Source of the DNA: Diatrype stigma | Lineage: Eukaryota > Ascomycota > Sordariomycetes > Xylariales > Diatrypaceae | DNA: 64,000 nt | NCBI GenBank assembly: GCA_022225965.2 | Contig: JAKJXP020000044.1 | Coordinates: forward strand, 186,001 to 250,000 | Direction: 5' to 3' | Shown here: positions 53,812-62,545 of the stretch, piece by piece | Numbering within the stretch: the first letter of the stretch is position 1 | How the letters are laid out: the number at the start of each line of letters is the position of its first letter | Position numbers and translations under genes: made by a program | Notes under the pieces: model-generated | What the model was told of the DNA's origin: nothing | The model's input: the letters and a program-made list of their open reading frames with translations, nothing else | The model's database searches: none

Positions 53812-55291
53812 CTTCAGTTGTTGTTGTTCTGAAGATGGTTTGGGAGAAAACCTTGCGCTGAGTTTGTAGGTTGGAAGGTGGTTTGGTAGGCCGAAAGGTC
53901 AACCGTTATCGTTATCAGGGCAGATTCTTCTCTCAGACGGTGAAGAACCACGTCCGGTTCAGTATCGATTGATCTGGAGAGGTCTGAAACTCGGTCTCCT
54001 AGCGTGATTGTCGCAGCTTGAGATAACTGTAGACAATTAGAACGCTGCTGATGACGATGCAACTGGAAGATTGACAATACTAATCCAGGTGGAAGAACGA
54101 TTCTGAAGTAAAGAAGGTAGAAGTGATAAGGAAGAAGTTGGAGGAGTGGTGGTGGTGAAGGAAGAGTGGTGGTGGTGAAAACTCCGAGCTGGGCTGTTGT
54201 GTTGCACGGTTGGTTCTTCGGCGGGAAGTGAATTGGAAGTGAATTCTTATCGATACCGACAAAGATTGAATCATACCACAGGAAGTAACATACAATACCA
54301 GTTGCTGTTGAATGTTCCGAAGGAAGCCTACAGCTCTGGGAGATACGGATTGAGACGACTGCGCGCCTACGGTCCCTCGTGATGGAAGACTGCTGATGAT
54401 GCTGATGATAGGAAGAGGATAGAATATCAATAGAGTTCTTGATGATAAAGTAGAGAAGATAGTAACAATCGAACAATCGACGATGGTGATTATCGAAGAT
54501 GGAAGATTGAGGATGGCGAAGTTGAAAAGAAAGTGGGAAGGAAGATGGTGGGTGGTGTAGGTGGATGGGAGGAATGAAGTAGGTTAGGTGGAGGGCTTGC
54601 CCCGAACAACTTGATGCCTCAGCAGGCGCTGGCCATTTGACAGTACCTACGAAGATACCTCGCAGCAACCCCACATCTTACTTTGGTCCCTGTTCTAGAT
54701 TTTTACGAAGAATTTGAGTATCACTTTTGCCTTTCCGCGGTGCATAACATGCTCGTCAGTGGTCTTCTCGTTGCTCGTGTGATGCCACTAGTCTGGAGAA
54801 ACCCCATTATGCCATTCGCTGGGGATTGACGTACAATAACAAGTTGAGAAGAAGAATAGGAGGGAAGCAATTGCAATGGTAAGATGCTACCTACTCATAT
54901 GTAAATTGTATGGATGCTTGAGGGCATCCCCCATACACACGATAGATGGATGCTCCTATTGTTGATCCTACTCACTATCCCTTAGTCCTATTCCCAGGTG
55001 ACTCCAGTGACAGCTAGCCTCCTCGTTGCTGAAGCAGTTACGTGACCATACGTAACGGCCTGCGCCATCTAACCACCAGCCAACCATCGCACTCTGCTTC
55101 GGCGGGCCCATCTGTTGGGTATCATATACTTAGCGTCGATGGTATCGTTGTGGCCAGTGAAGTTCCAGTCCCGCACCTCAGGTAACTTAACAATCAGTCT
55201 TTATTTGAACATATATATATATATATATATCGGCAAGCAGACAAGGCAGTGAATAGCCAATTGGTAATGTGTGTATGGCAATCTGTTATGT
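53812..55291. other. Intergenic, pyrimidine-rich leader and AT repeat
   Basis: About 1.5 kb. The minus strand of 53814-54674 is rich in CT and CAA and is open for 286 codons. Its stop lies 2 nt before the F-box ATG. Its composition (His, Ser, Pro, Leu, Phe) suggests leader sequence rather than a gene. An (AT)10 microsatellite occupies 55211-55230. Confidence 0.5.
55211..55230. repeat. (AT)10 microsatellite
   Basis: Ten perfect AT units about 60 bp beyond the 3' end of the MFS gene. Confidence 0.95.
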
Positions 55292-56993
55292 TTAAAATTT
55301 CCTTTCCTCACGTTTCCGTCGCCATCCTGGACCCCAGTATACTTCCGCATAGATAACTGCTAGGAGTGTAGCACATATGAGTCCTAATAAGGTGTATGTC
55401 CAACCATATCCTAAGCGTACGGTTGATCGATCGATAAGTGCTACAAGCATGGCAGCTAAAGAGCATCGAACGAGATTTGTCTTCACAGGTTATTAATATG
55501 TATTCAAGCAAAGTATCAGTGGGATCCTTACACAAGCAATTACACCGGAACTCTGATCCTTAATGAGGTCTATCATCAGGGTCATGGTGGAATTCAGGAT
55601 GGCAATGGATGTATAGCCCACTAGCAATGATGTCAGACACATCAACATCAACATTGTCTAAGATTTAGTGATAATCGAACTCACGTATTACTTGAAGAAT
55701 CAATGGTCCCGCAATGGAGGTCTTGAGCTGGATGCACCAGCCCCAGCCAATGACACTGCCGACAAAAACTATCAATAGAACCGGGACCATTCGAAGCCGA
55801 GCGTACTCGATGGGGAACTTAGCATCACTCTCATCGTCCTCCTCCTCTGCGCTTAGAGAGGCGTTTGTTTGCTGTTTGTGCTTGATGCGGGCATAGTCGC
55901 GATCTAAGAGCTTTCCGTTGAGGGTAGAACCGAGCATCATACCCACTCCAGTGGAGAGGTAGCATACGCCAAGTACGGTCTCAGAGAGGTAAGGGTAAGT
56001 GACTGCGAAAGATGATGAGATGGTCGATGTGATGGTGTAGTTGACGGCATACACTATTCCAGTATATGATAAGGTAAGTATGATGTCTGGATAAACCAAG
56101 AGCCGGAAAGGGTTGATACTTGATCGACCCCTCCCTCCATGCTCACTGCTGGGCACAATTGCGATGTTCGTCAGAGGTAAGTTGTGCTTGCCAACGATGG
56201 GGACAAATGGTTTATAGATCAGCCTATCAGGTCTCCGACTCCCATTGCCAACCAACGTCCTCATCGTCTCCGGTAGGAACAAGAGGATCATGGCAAAGCA
56301 CGCACAGGAGAAGATAACAAGAAACCAGAAGATGCTCCTCCATCCGAGACTCTCCGACAGGGCGCCTCCAATCGCGGGACCGAGACAAGGGGCCAGCATG
56401 GGTCCGAGGTTGAACATGCCGAAGAACCCCCCACGCTCCTCACCCGTGGCGATGTCTCCAATGACGCCGGACCCAAGCGCGATGGTGCTCGCGCAGCCTC
56501 CGGCCTGCAAGGCCCGCAGCAGGAGCAGCAGCCAAAAAGCCGAGGTCGGACAGAGCGCCAGGCCGAGGCTGGACGCGATCAGGATCAGCAGACACAGGAG
56601 GAACAGCGGCCGCCGCCCATAGCGGTCGGAGAGGGGGCCCCAGAGCATCGGAGAGCACCCCTGAATCGCTAGGTAGACGGTCACCGTGAGGTTGAGATCT
56701 TCGACCGACCGGCCGAACACGACCGAGAGGGTGGGAATCGCGGGGAAGTAGATGTTCGCCGGGAGCGGGCTGAACAGACCCGCCACTCCCACCATGCCGA
56801 CAAGAAGCCATTTCTCCTTCCTAGTGAAAACGCTGAAAGGTGTCTGAGCGGCAGGGGATAGCGCCGGATGGGATAGAACAGTCCCGGAAGCCGGAGGATT
56901 TTCGATCGGACCCGCGATGTTGGTTGAAACGGCTTGTTTCTCAACCTCAGCCTGGACATTCTCCGGTTTCTCTTCCGTGGCTTTAGGCATCAT
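55292..56993 (-). CDS. MFS drug:H+ antiporter, Qdr/DHA1-type (12 TM)
   Basis: Exons 56993-55685, 55620-55532 and 55480-55292 give 528 aa. Intron 1 (55621-55684, GTGAGT..GCTAG) restores GPLILQVILGYTSIAILN across helix junctions. Intron 2 (55481-55531, GTAAGG..TGAAG) joins SSGVIAC to TNLVRCSLAAM. A 60-residue hydrophilic N-terminus precedes TM1 (WLLVGMVGVAGLFSPLPANIYFP). The loop 2-3 motif is GPLSDRYGRRPLF, and motif C-like GPAIGGALSESLGWR follows TM5. The central loop is long and basic. NLVRC in the late TM region is typical of Qdr/Flu1-type exporters. It stands head to head with a Zn2Cys6 regulator across 500 bp, as in many fungal clusters, and probably exports the cluster's product or toxicant. 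Confidence 0.92.
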
Positions 56994-57493
56994 CGTGGTG
57001 GGAGGTTGGAGGGAATTGAGAGTAATAGATCAAGCCAACCCTCCATCATGAGCAATGCAATCACTCTATAGCTGGTCATCGGCCTGTGGAAGTTAGTGAT
57101 ATCCGCAGCAGTTGGGAAAGCCGCGTAGACTATCGTGGATTGAACACCAATACAGCCCCATTGGAAACGCAAATGCAGGTACATACTCCTGGATCATAAG
57201 CTGGAGCAGATAAGAGCTTACCCCTGCTTTGCCGGATGAGGTGGGAATTCCACCTTTAGCTGAATAGGGGGGCTTGTCTTCCAATTGAGTGGACCGATCC
57301 CCAAGTACGCTAATTGATTGATGCCGGCCGGCAGAGATAACGCTCTGAATATCGGATCTAGTCAGTTATAGTCTAGTTTACGACTCACCCTGGTCAGACT
57401 CTTGTTCCATTCAGGCCCGGCAAATTCCCAGCCTACTGGACCTGTTATCCGTCAACAATTTGAAATCGCCTCCTAGGTACGCGTCCGCGATCG
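56994..57493. promoter_or_regulatory. Divergent promoter, MFS and Zn2Cys6 regulator
   Basis: 500 bp serve both genes. A palindromic CCGGCCGGCA at 57324-57333 contains inverted CGG half sites of the kind bound by Zn2Cys6 dimers. CGGCCGGCA recurs in the divergent promoter at 60812-60820. Binding by the adjacent regulator is only an inference. Confidence 0.5.
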
Positions 57494-59539
57494 ATGGAAG
57501 CAGTATCTATCGCCGAACCGGCACAAGCTCCGGCGCCGGCAACCCGGCTAACCGCGCGTGCCTTGAAGGCGTGCCGGCGCTGCCGGCGACTGAGGATCAA
57601 ATGCACGAATCAGGGAGCCAAGCCGCCCTGTGATAACTGCCGGCAGGCAAACGAGGATTGCACATTCCCGCTCCGTGGGCAATCCGAGCAAGACCGCGCA
57701 TACCGGCACCCTAGAGGCGATAGGCGAGCTTCTGCGGTACAGCAGCATGGTACCAATAACCATGACCACGGCGTTTCTGGTGCTGTTGGCGCGGTAGCTT
57801 CTTCTTCCCCTGTAACACCGGCTTTGTCGAGTGGGTCGCGGAGCATGTCGCGGAGCATCCACGCCGGCAGCGGTGCGACGGAGATTAATCTCGGGGCTTC
57901 GCCTTCCCACAATCGCGAAGCACTGCGGCTGCCGAATACTCCGTCACTGCCGCGGCAGACCGGGCCAGGGTGGGAGTCGTTGCCGCCTTTCGAAGAAGTA
58001 GTCGACGGCGTCAGAACCCTAACCACATCCTTCTTCCAGCTAGGCTTTTTGCCCAAGTCGTTGTTCTTCGAGGAGCTGAGGAAAGACCGGAACTCGGTCA
58101 GTGTGTTCCTCCTATTTGGCATCCTCAGCGTCTCGGCGCGCTTCACCCCGAGCCTAGTGAAACGGTACGAGGCCGGCGCGAAGGCGACGCAGCTGTTCCT
58201 GGACCGGGCGTCGTACCTGGTGCCAGAGCACATGTTCAACCCCACCCTCGACTCGATCCAGGGCTTCTTCCTGATGAGCATCGCCGAATGGGGCAACGGC
58301 GACAAGAACCGCAGCCTGGTGTACATGGGCATCGCCATCCGGCTCGCCGGCATCCTCAAGATGCACCGGGAGGAGGCCTACCAGCTGCCCGACGGCGCCA
58401 CGAACGAGGAGGTCGTCCGCTCCGAGGTCGCGCGCCGCACCTTCTGGATGCTGGAGACCTTCGAGAACCTGCACTCGGGCTCCGACTCGCCGGGCGCCTT
58501 CTCCTACAGCGGCATCTCCGTCCTGCTGCCCTGCGACGAGCGCGAGTTCACGTTCGGCGTCCGCCCCGCCCAGCGCGCCGCCCTGATGGGCACGCCGCCG
58601 GCGATCCAGAACCCGGAGCTGGCTTGCTTGCCGTCGCGCTCGCTGTTCGCCACGCTCCTGCAGACGCACAACCTCTGGGGCCAGGTGGCGAGGCTCGTCA
58701 GTGCGGATGCGGTGCAGCTGAGCTCGCCCATAGAAGCACGAGTCAGTGCCGACGACTACGGACTGCTCTCGCGAGCCCTACGCGAATTTGAAGCCCACCT
58801 TCCCCAGCAGCACTCCTGGTCGGCTTGGAACCTGCGCGGTTACAAAATCGAGGGTTTGGATTTGGCCTACCTATCCGTGACTATGGTCTTGCGTTTAAGT
58901 AATATTATCTTGCGACGTAGCTTCCTTCATGATATCCTAGGTGCTCGGCAGCAGAACCTCCAGGGGAACGCAAACCTCGAGCACCATGACTCCCCATCAA
59001 CCAATAGCTGGCCATCAATTGCCGAGGAGCTTTTCGACAATATGCTCCTGCTAGATGAGCAGATTACTGCTTTCTTCGAATATCGGTCGTCGGCGGAGCA
59101 CGATTCCCAGGGCTACCCGGCAATCATCGTATTTTGTGTCTACGTCTGTGGCTCTTTAGCCAACCACCTGCACCAACAACCACAGACATGCCCCAGGGTG
59201 GCCCCGTATGCAGCTCGCGTGGCGCGGAGCTCTATCAAGGGCCTCGGCGACCTCCAGAGTGCCTGGCCGCTGGCTCGCCATTGGTACCTCGCTTTATGCA
59301 AAGCTAGCGAAAATGCTCGTATAGGAAACCCCGCGGCGACGGTGGTTGAGCAGCAACACGACCAGGCATCTGTTCCAGGAACTGGAGGGGGTGCCCTAGT
59401 TCAGCCGCAAGCTCCGGGTGATAACGCTGGAGATCTTGACCAAACCATGATGGATACGCAGTTTAATGTTCCGTTCTTTTCGGATTCTATGTTCGAGGCT
59501 TTCGATGCCTATATGTGGAGCAACAGTGCACCTACTTAA
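57494..59539 (+). CDS. Zn2Cys6 transcription factor with fungal_trans domain
   Basis: A single exon of 681 aa. The binuclear zinc cluster is Cys27-x2-Cys30-x6-Cys37-x8-Cys46-x2-Cys49-x6-Cys56 (CRRCRRLRIKC, then PPCDNCRQANEDC), preceded by a basic Ala/Arg segment. A Ser-rich linker follows to about 150. The middle homology region begins near FFQLGFLPKSLFFEELR and includes GFFLMSIAEWGNGDKNRSLVY, MAIRLA-type helices (GIAIRLAGILKMHREE) and RRTFWMLETFE, typical of fungal_trans domains. The acidic end (DNAGDLDQTMMDTQFN) may be the activation region. Position between an exporter and metabolic enzymes suggests a pathway-specific activator. Long minus-strand frames inside it are shadows of GC-rich codons. 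Confidence 0.93.
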   Translation: MEAVSIAEPAQAPAPATRLTARALKACRRCRRLRIKCTNQGAKPPCDNCRQANEDCTFPLRGQSEQDRAYRHPRGDRRASAVQQHGTNNHDHGVSGAVGAVASSSPVTPALSSGSRSMSRSIHAGSGATEINLGASPSHNREALRLPNTPSLPRQTGPGWESLPPFEEVVDGVRTLTTSFFQLGFLPKSLFFEELRKDRNSVSVFLLFGILSVSARFTPSLVKRYEAGAKATQLFLDRASYLVPEHMFNPTLDSIQGFFLMSIAEWGNGDKNRSLVYMGIAIRLAGILKMHREEAYQLPDGATNEEVVRSEVARRTFWMLETFENLHSGSDSPGAFSYSGISVLLPCDEREFTFGVRPAQRAALMGTPPAIQNPELACLPSRSLFATLLQTHNLWGQVARLVSADAVQLSSPIEARVSADDYGLLSRALREFEAHLPQQHSWSAWNLRGYKIEGLDLAYLSVTMVLRLSNIILRRSFLHDILGARQQNLQGNANLEHHDSPSTNSWPSIAEELFDNMLLLDEQITAFFEYRSSAEHDSQGYPAIIVFCVYVCGSLANHLHQQPQTCPRVAPYAARVARSSIKGLGDLQSAWPLARHWYLALCKASENARIGNPAATVVEQQHDQASVPGTGGGALVQPQAPGDNAGDLDQTMMDTQFNVPFFSDSMFEAFDAYMWSNSAPT

Positions 59540-59680
59540 TGATAATACTAATAAAACTTGTGTGCTGACACGCTTGAAAATGGCTGGTCAATGGCCAGAT
59601 AGCTATTTGATAGCTGACTTTCGAGATGCCGAGGGTATGATACAAGAGATTCACCTAGCCACTAGCTACCATTCACTATG

Positions 59681-60524
59681 TCACCAGCCCGCACGCAACT
59701 TTTCCACCGCTTCCTCTTCCGACACAACATCGGCATACTTCGCATCAAGATCGAAAAGATTGGCATGCTGGATTTCTGGAGTACGATCACCACACGCAGA
59801 TCCAACCACCTAACAGAGAGCGGAATCTTGTCAGCATTTGGGGCATCTTCTAGGTGCATTCCAGATAGACTCACCATGGGCCGAAATCCGTGTTGCATGG
59901 CATCTAGGGTTGTAGCCCGCACACATCCCGAAGTGCTCACGCCGCAGATAACCAGCGTGTCGACGTTGAGCACCTAGGGGCGGTTTGATGGTCAGCACTA
60001 ATGAGTCACAACATCCGAACCTCTCTGGGTTTTGCCTAACTGGACTGTCCGGTCCCTAGTTAGTTGGTCCATCTGGCTAGATAACTTACCTGAAGTTCCG
60101 TTGCCAAAGTCGTGCCAAAGAACGCGCTAGCATACTTCTTGACGACCACCGTGTCGCGTTCCTCGTCGGGCTCTAGACCATCCAGGCACTTCGCCAGGCC
60201 CCTCGGGTCCCCGCGTTTCCACACGTCCAGCACCTTCGCTTTCCGCCAGAACAGCCCCGCGTCCGCCATGTCGGGGGACGTGTACTCGACCTGGCTCCAG
60301 ACCACGGGCACGCCCTTGCCCGCCCGCGCGGCGGCGAGGAGCCGTCGCATCGAGTCTGGCGCCGCCTCGGCCGCCGGATGGCCGAGCAGCGATAGGGGTG
60401 ACGACTCAGTCCAGTAGGCTGCGCAGACGTCGATGATCAGAAGCGCCGGCCGGGCGCCCCAGCCCATGCGGTTGGCGAAGCCGGACCGGGCGTACGAGGC
60501 GGATGATGCGCCTTCGATGGACAT
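59681..60524 (-). CDS. Isochorismatase-like cysteine hydrolase
   Basis: Exons 60524-60090, 59973-59875 and 59809-59681 give 220 aa, the normal size. Intron 1 (59974-60089, GTAAGT..CCTAG) joins TLATELQ to VLNVDTLVICG. Intron 2 (59810-59874, GTGAGT..GTTAG) joins HGFRPM to VVGSACGDR. The catalytic triad is visible: Asp32 (ALLIIDV), Lys129 or Lys130 (VVVKKYASAFFGT) and Cys162 (GVSTSGCV). The C-terminal NLFDLDAKYADVVS is shared with N-carbamoylsarcosine-amidase-like members. The family hydrolyses C-N or vinyl-ether bonds of small molecules; the substrate is unknown. It is convergent with the regulator (141 bp apart) and divergent from the alpha/beta hydrolase, consistent with a functional cluster. 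Confidence 0.92.
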
Positions 60525-61148
60525 AGCTAGGATGTCTGTCTAAATGACGAGTGTCGCTGAAGCGTCTCGAAAGGTGGGAGTAGAATAGAAACGCTCCCCT
60601 GTTCTTGGCGGGATACCGGTATGATGTATTCCTGCACCTTCAATTTTTGCCAAGTCAATTTACAATCGAGTATTTGAGTTGCTTAGATCGTATCTTCTGA
60701 CTGCGCTATCATTATTCCCGGATATTGAGTGAGGCCAGAGTCACTGCGGCTAATGGAGTCCGATCTCTAAGAGAACATTAAAGTTGGGGTGGGCCGGGCG
60801 GAATTCTGGGGCGGCCGGCAATTTTCGGCTTAAGACAGGGGCCGGCTTCGGGGTAAGGCTTCCCGATAAGACTTTCCCTTCTATACTTACTGGCCAGAGT
60901 AAGATACGCTTACTGTGCTTTTGGCCCTGGCCAATACGAGAGTATAGACCCATTTTCTGTCTTCCCAACCTCTGCCAGTGATGTATCTTGGATTTAAGTG
61001 TTGTCTATGGGAAGTGCGGTGACCGGTTAATTTGTTGCTCTAAGATTCTGTTGACTTAAACCACATTTACGAAACAATAGGGAGAAGTAATCGGTTCCTG
61101 GGTGAACCCTTGGATAGATACTATATACAGCATAGGAAGACCAGGGCC
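60525..61148. promoter_or_regulatory. Divergent promoter, isochorismatase-like and alpha/beta hydrolase
   Basis: 624 bp between two start codons. The centre (60785-60850) is GC-rich with several GGCCGG words, including CGGCCGGCA at 60812-60820, in an otherwise AT-richer sequence. A candidate Zn2Cys6 target. Confidence 0.45.
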
Positions 61149-62231
61149 ATGGCATCGACCACCATCGACGACAGGCCAATATACCAGCCAATCCACCCGG
61201 ACGTCCGCCCCCTCCTAGATCCAGAGTATGTCGCCTACCACGACCAGTACCTGCAGTACGTCCAGCCCGACGACCAAAAAGTCTGGGACGGCTCGGCGCG
61301 CACGCGGCCCGCCTGGCTCCCCGCGACCGAGTCCGCGCCCGTGGCCGTCGGCAGCGTGCGTGACCTGGACCTAGGCGCCTATTCCATCCGGGCCTTCACG
61401 CCGTCGCTAGACGAGGGCCCGCCGCGGCCCGCCGCCGGCTGGCCCGTCTTCCTCTGGTTCCACGGCGGCGGCTGGGCCGTCGGCGACGTCGGCGCCGCCA
61501 ACGACCTCTGCGCGCTCGTGTGCCGCCGCGCCCGCTGCGTCGTCGTCACCGTCGGCTACCGGCTCGCGCCCGAGCACGTCTTCCCCGCCGCCGTCGACGA
61601 CGCCGCCGACGCCCTGCGCTGGGTCCGCAGCGCCTCGGGAGGCGTGGCCCAGCTGGGCGTCGACCCCGCGCGCGTCGCCGTCGGCGGCACGTCAGCCGGC
61701 GGGCATCTAGCCGCCGTGTTGGCGCTCAAGGCGGAGGCGGAGACGATGCAGCAGCAGCCGCCGGTCGAGCTTGCCTTCCAGCTGCTGGTGCTCCCGGTCA
61801 TCGACAACGCGGCCACGGCCGAGACGGTGTGGGCGCCGAACAAGAACGCGCCCTGGCTGACGCCCGCGAGGATGACGTGGTATCGGCGCCTGTGGCTGCC
61901 GGACGAGGCGAAGGATGCGGTGGCAAGGCGGCCGCCGTGGGAGGTCTCCCCGAACCGGGCGCCGACATCGGTGTTGGCTACGAGCCCGAAGACGTGGATT
62001 GCCGTCTCCGAACAGGACCTCCTGGCCCCGGAGGCGAAACTGTACGCGGCGCAGCTGGAGGAGGCGTGGAAGGAAGAGACGCCCGAGGAGGTTTCGAATG
62101 GTAAGAAGGTGGTAGAGGTGAAGAGCTACGAAGGGTCGACACACTCGCTCCTGGCTATGTCGGGGGTTTTGTCGAAAGGCCAGCAGCTGTTGCAGGATGT
62201 GGCGGACCAAGCTGCTCGGTGGTTTCAATAA
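61149..62231 (+). CDS. Alpha/beta hydrolase (HSL/arylacetamide deacetylase-like)
   Basis: A single exon of 360 aa. The start is the ATG at 61149 in strong context (GCCATGG); the frame runs further up without an ATG. The oxyanion motif is HGGGWA (105-110). The nucleophile elbow is GGTSAGG with Ser182. The acid is probably Asp290 (SEQDLLAPE) and the base His332 (GSTHSLL). GYRLAPEHVFPAAVDDA (136-152) is the standard fold-3 segment. No signal peptide, so probably cytosolic. Fold-3 enzymes hydrolyse esters, lactones or amides of small molecules. It shares a promoter region with the isochorismatase-like gene and converges with the P450, supporting a role in the same pathway. GC at third positions is extreme. 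Confidence 0.92.
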   Translation: MASTTIDDRPIYQPIHPDVRPLLDPEYVAYHDQYLQYVQPDDQKVWDGSARTRPAWLPATESAPVAVGSVRDLDLGAYSIRAFTPSLDEGPPRPAAGWPVFLWFHGGGWAVGDVGAANDLCALVCRRARCVVVTVGYRLAPEHVFPAAVDDAADALRWVRSASGGVAQLGVDPARVAVGGTSAGGHLAAVLALKAEAETMQQQPPVELAFQLLVLPVIDNAATAETVWAPNKNAPWLTPARMTWYRRLWLPDEAKDAVARRPPWEVSPNRAPTSVLATSPKTWIAVSEQDLLAPEAKLYAAQLEEAWKEETPEEVSNGKKVVEVKSYEGSTHSLLAMSGVLSKGQQLLQDVADQAARWFQ

Positions 62232-62545
62232 GCTAACTAGATTACAAATGAACTATACTGAAAGTCCTCTAGTACTCTGATGCCGTACTGCGACCGAGAG
62301 TTCTAAGATAATCGGAGAAGCCGATATCATAAGCAAAGCTGGTTATGAGAAGTCAACTACAACGGTTGGATACGCATCTAGAAGATTGATATGTTGAGCA
62401 CCATTTAATTATAAGATCTTGATCTACAGCACGTCGATAGCTACCTCTGAAGTCTCAATGCACCCATAAGAAACCAGTATGTACATATAACACATGCAAT
62501 TCATGCCTGACCTAAACATCGTCGCCACCGTTATATCAATCCAAC
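62232..62545. other. Intergenic between convergent genes
   Basis: 314 bp of AT-rich DNA with the 3' ends of the hydrolase and P450 genes. Nothing else is seen. Confidence 0.7.

Noticed and set aside
57610..58359. 249-codon minus frame inside the Zn2Cys6 gene
   Set aside because: Antisense shadow of GC-biased codons; the plus frame carries all domain signatures.
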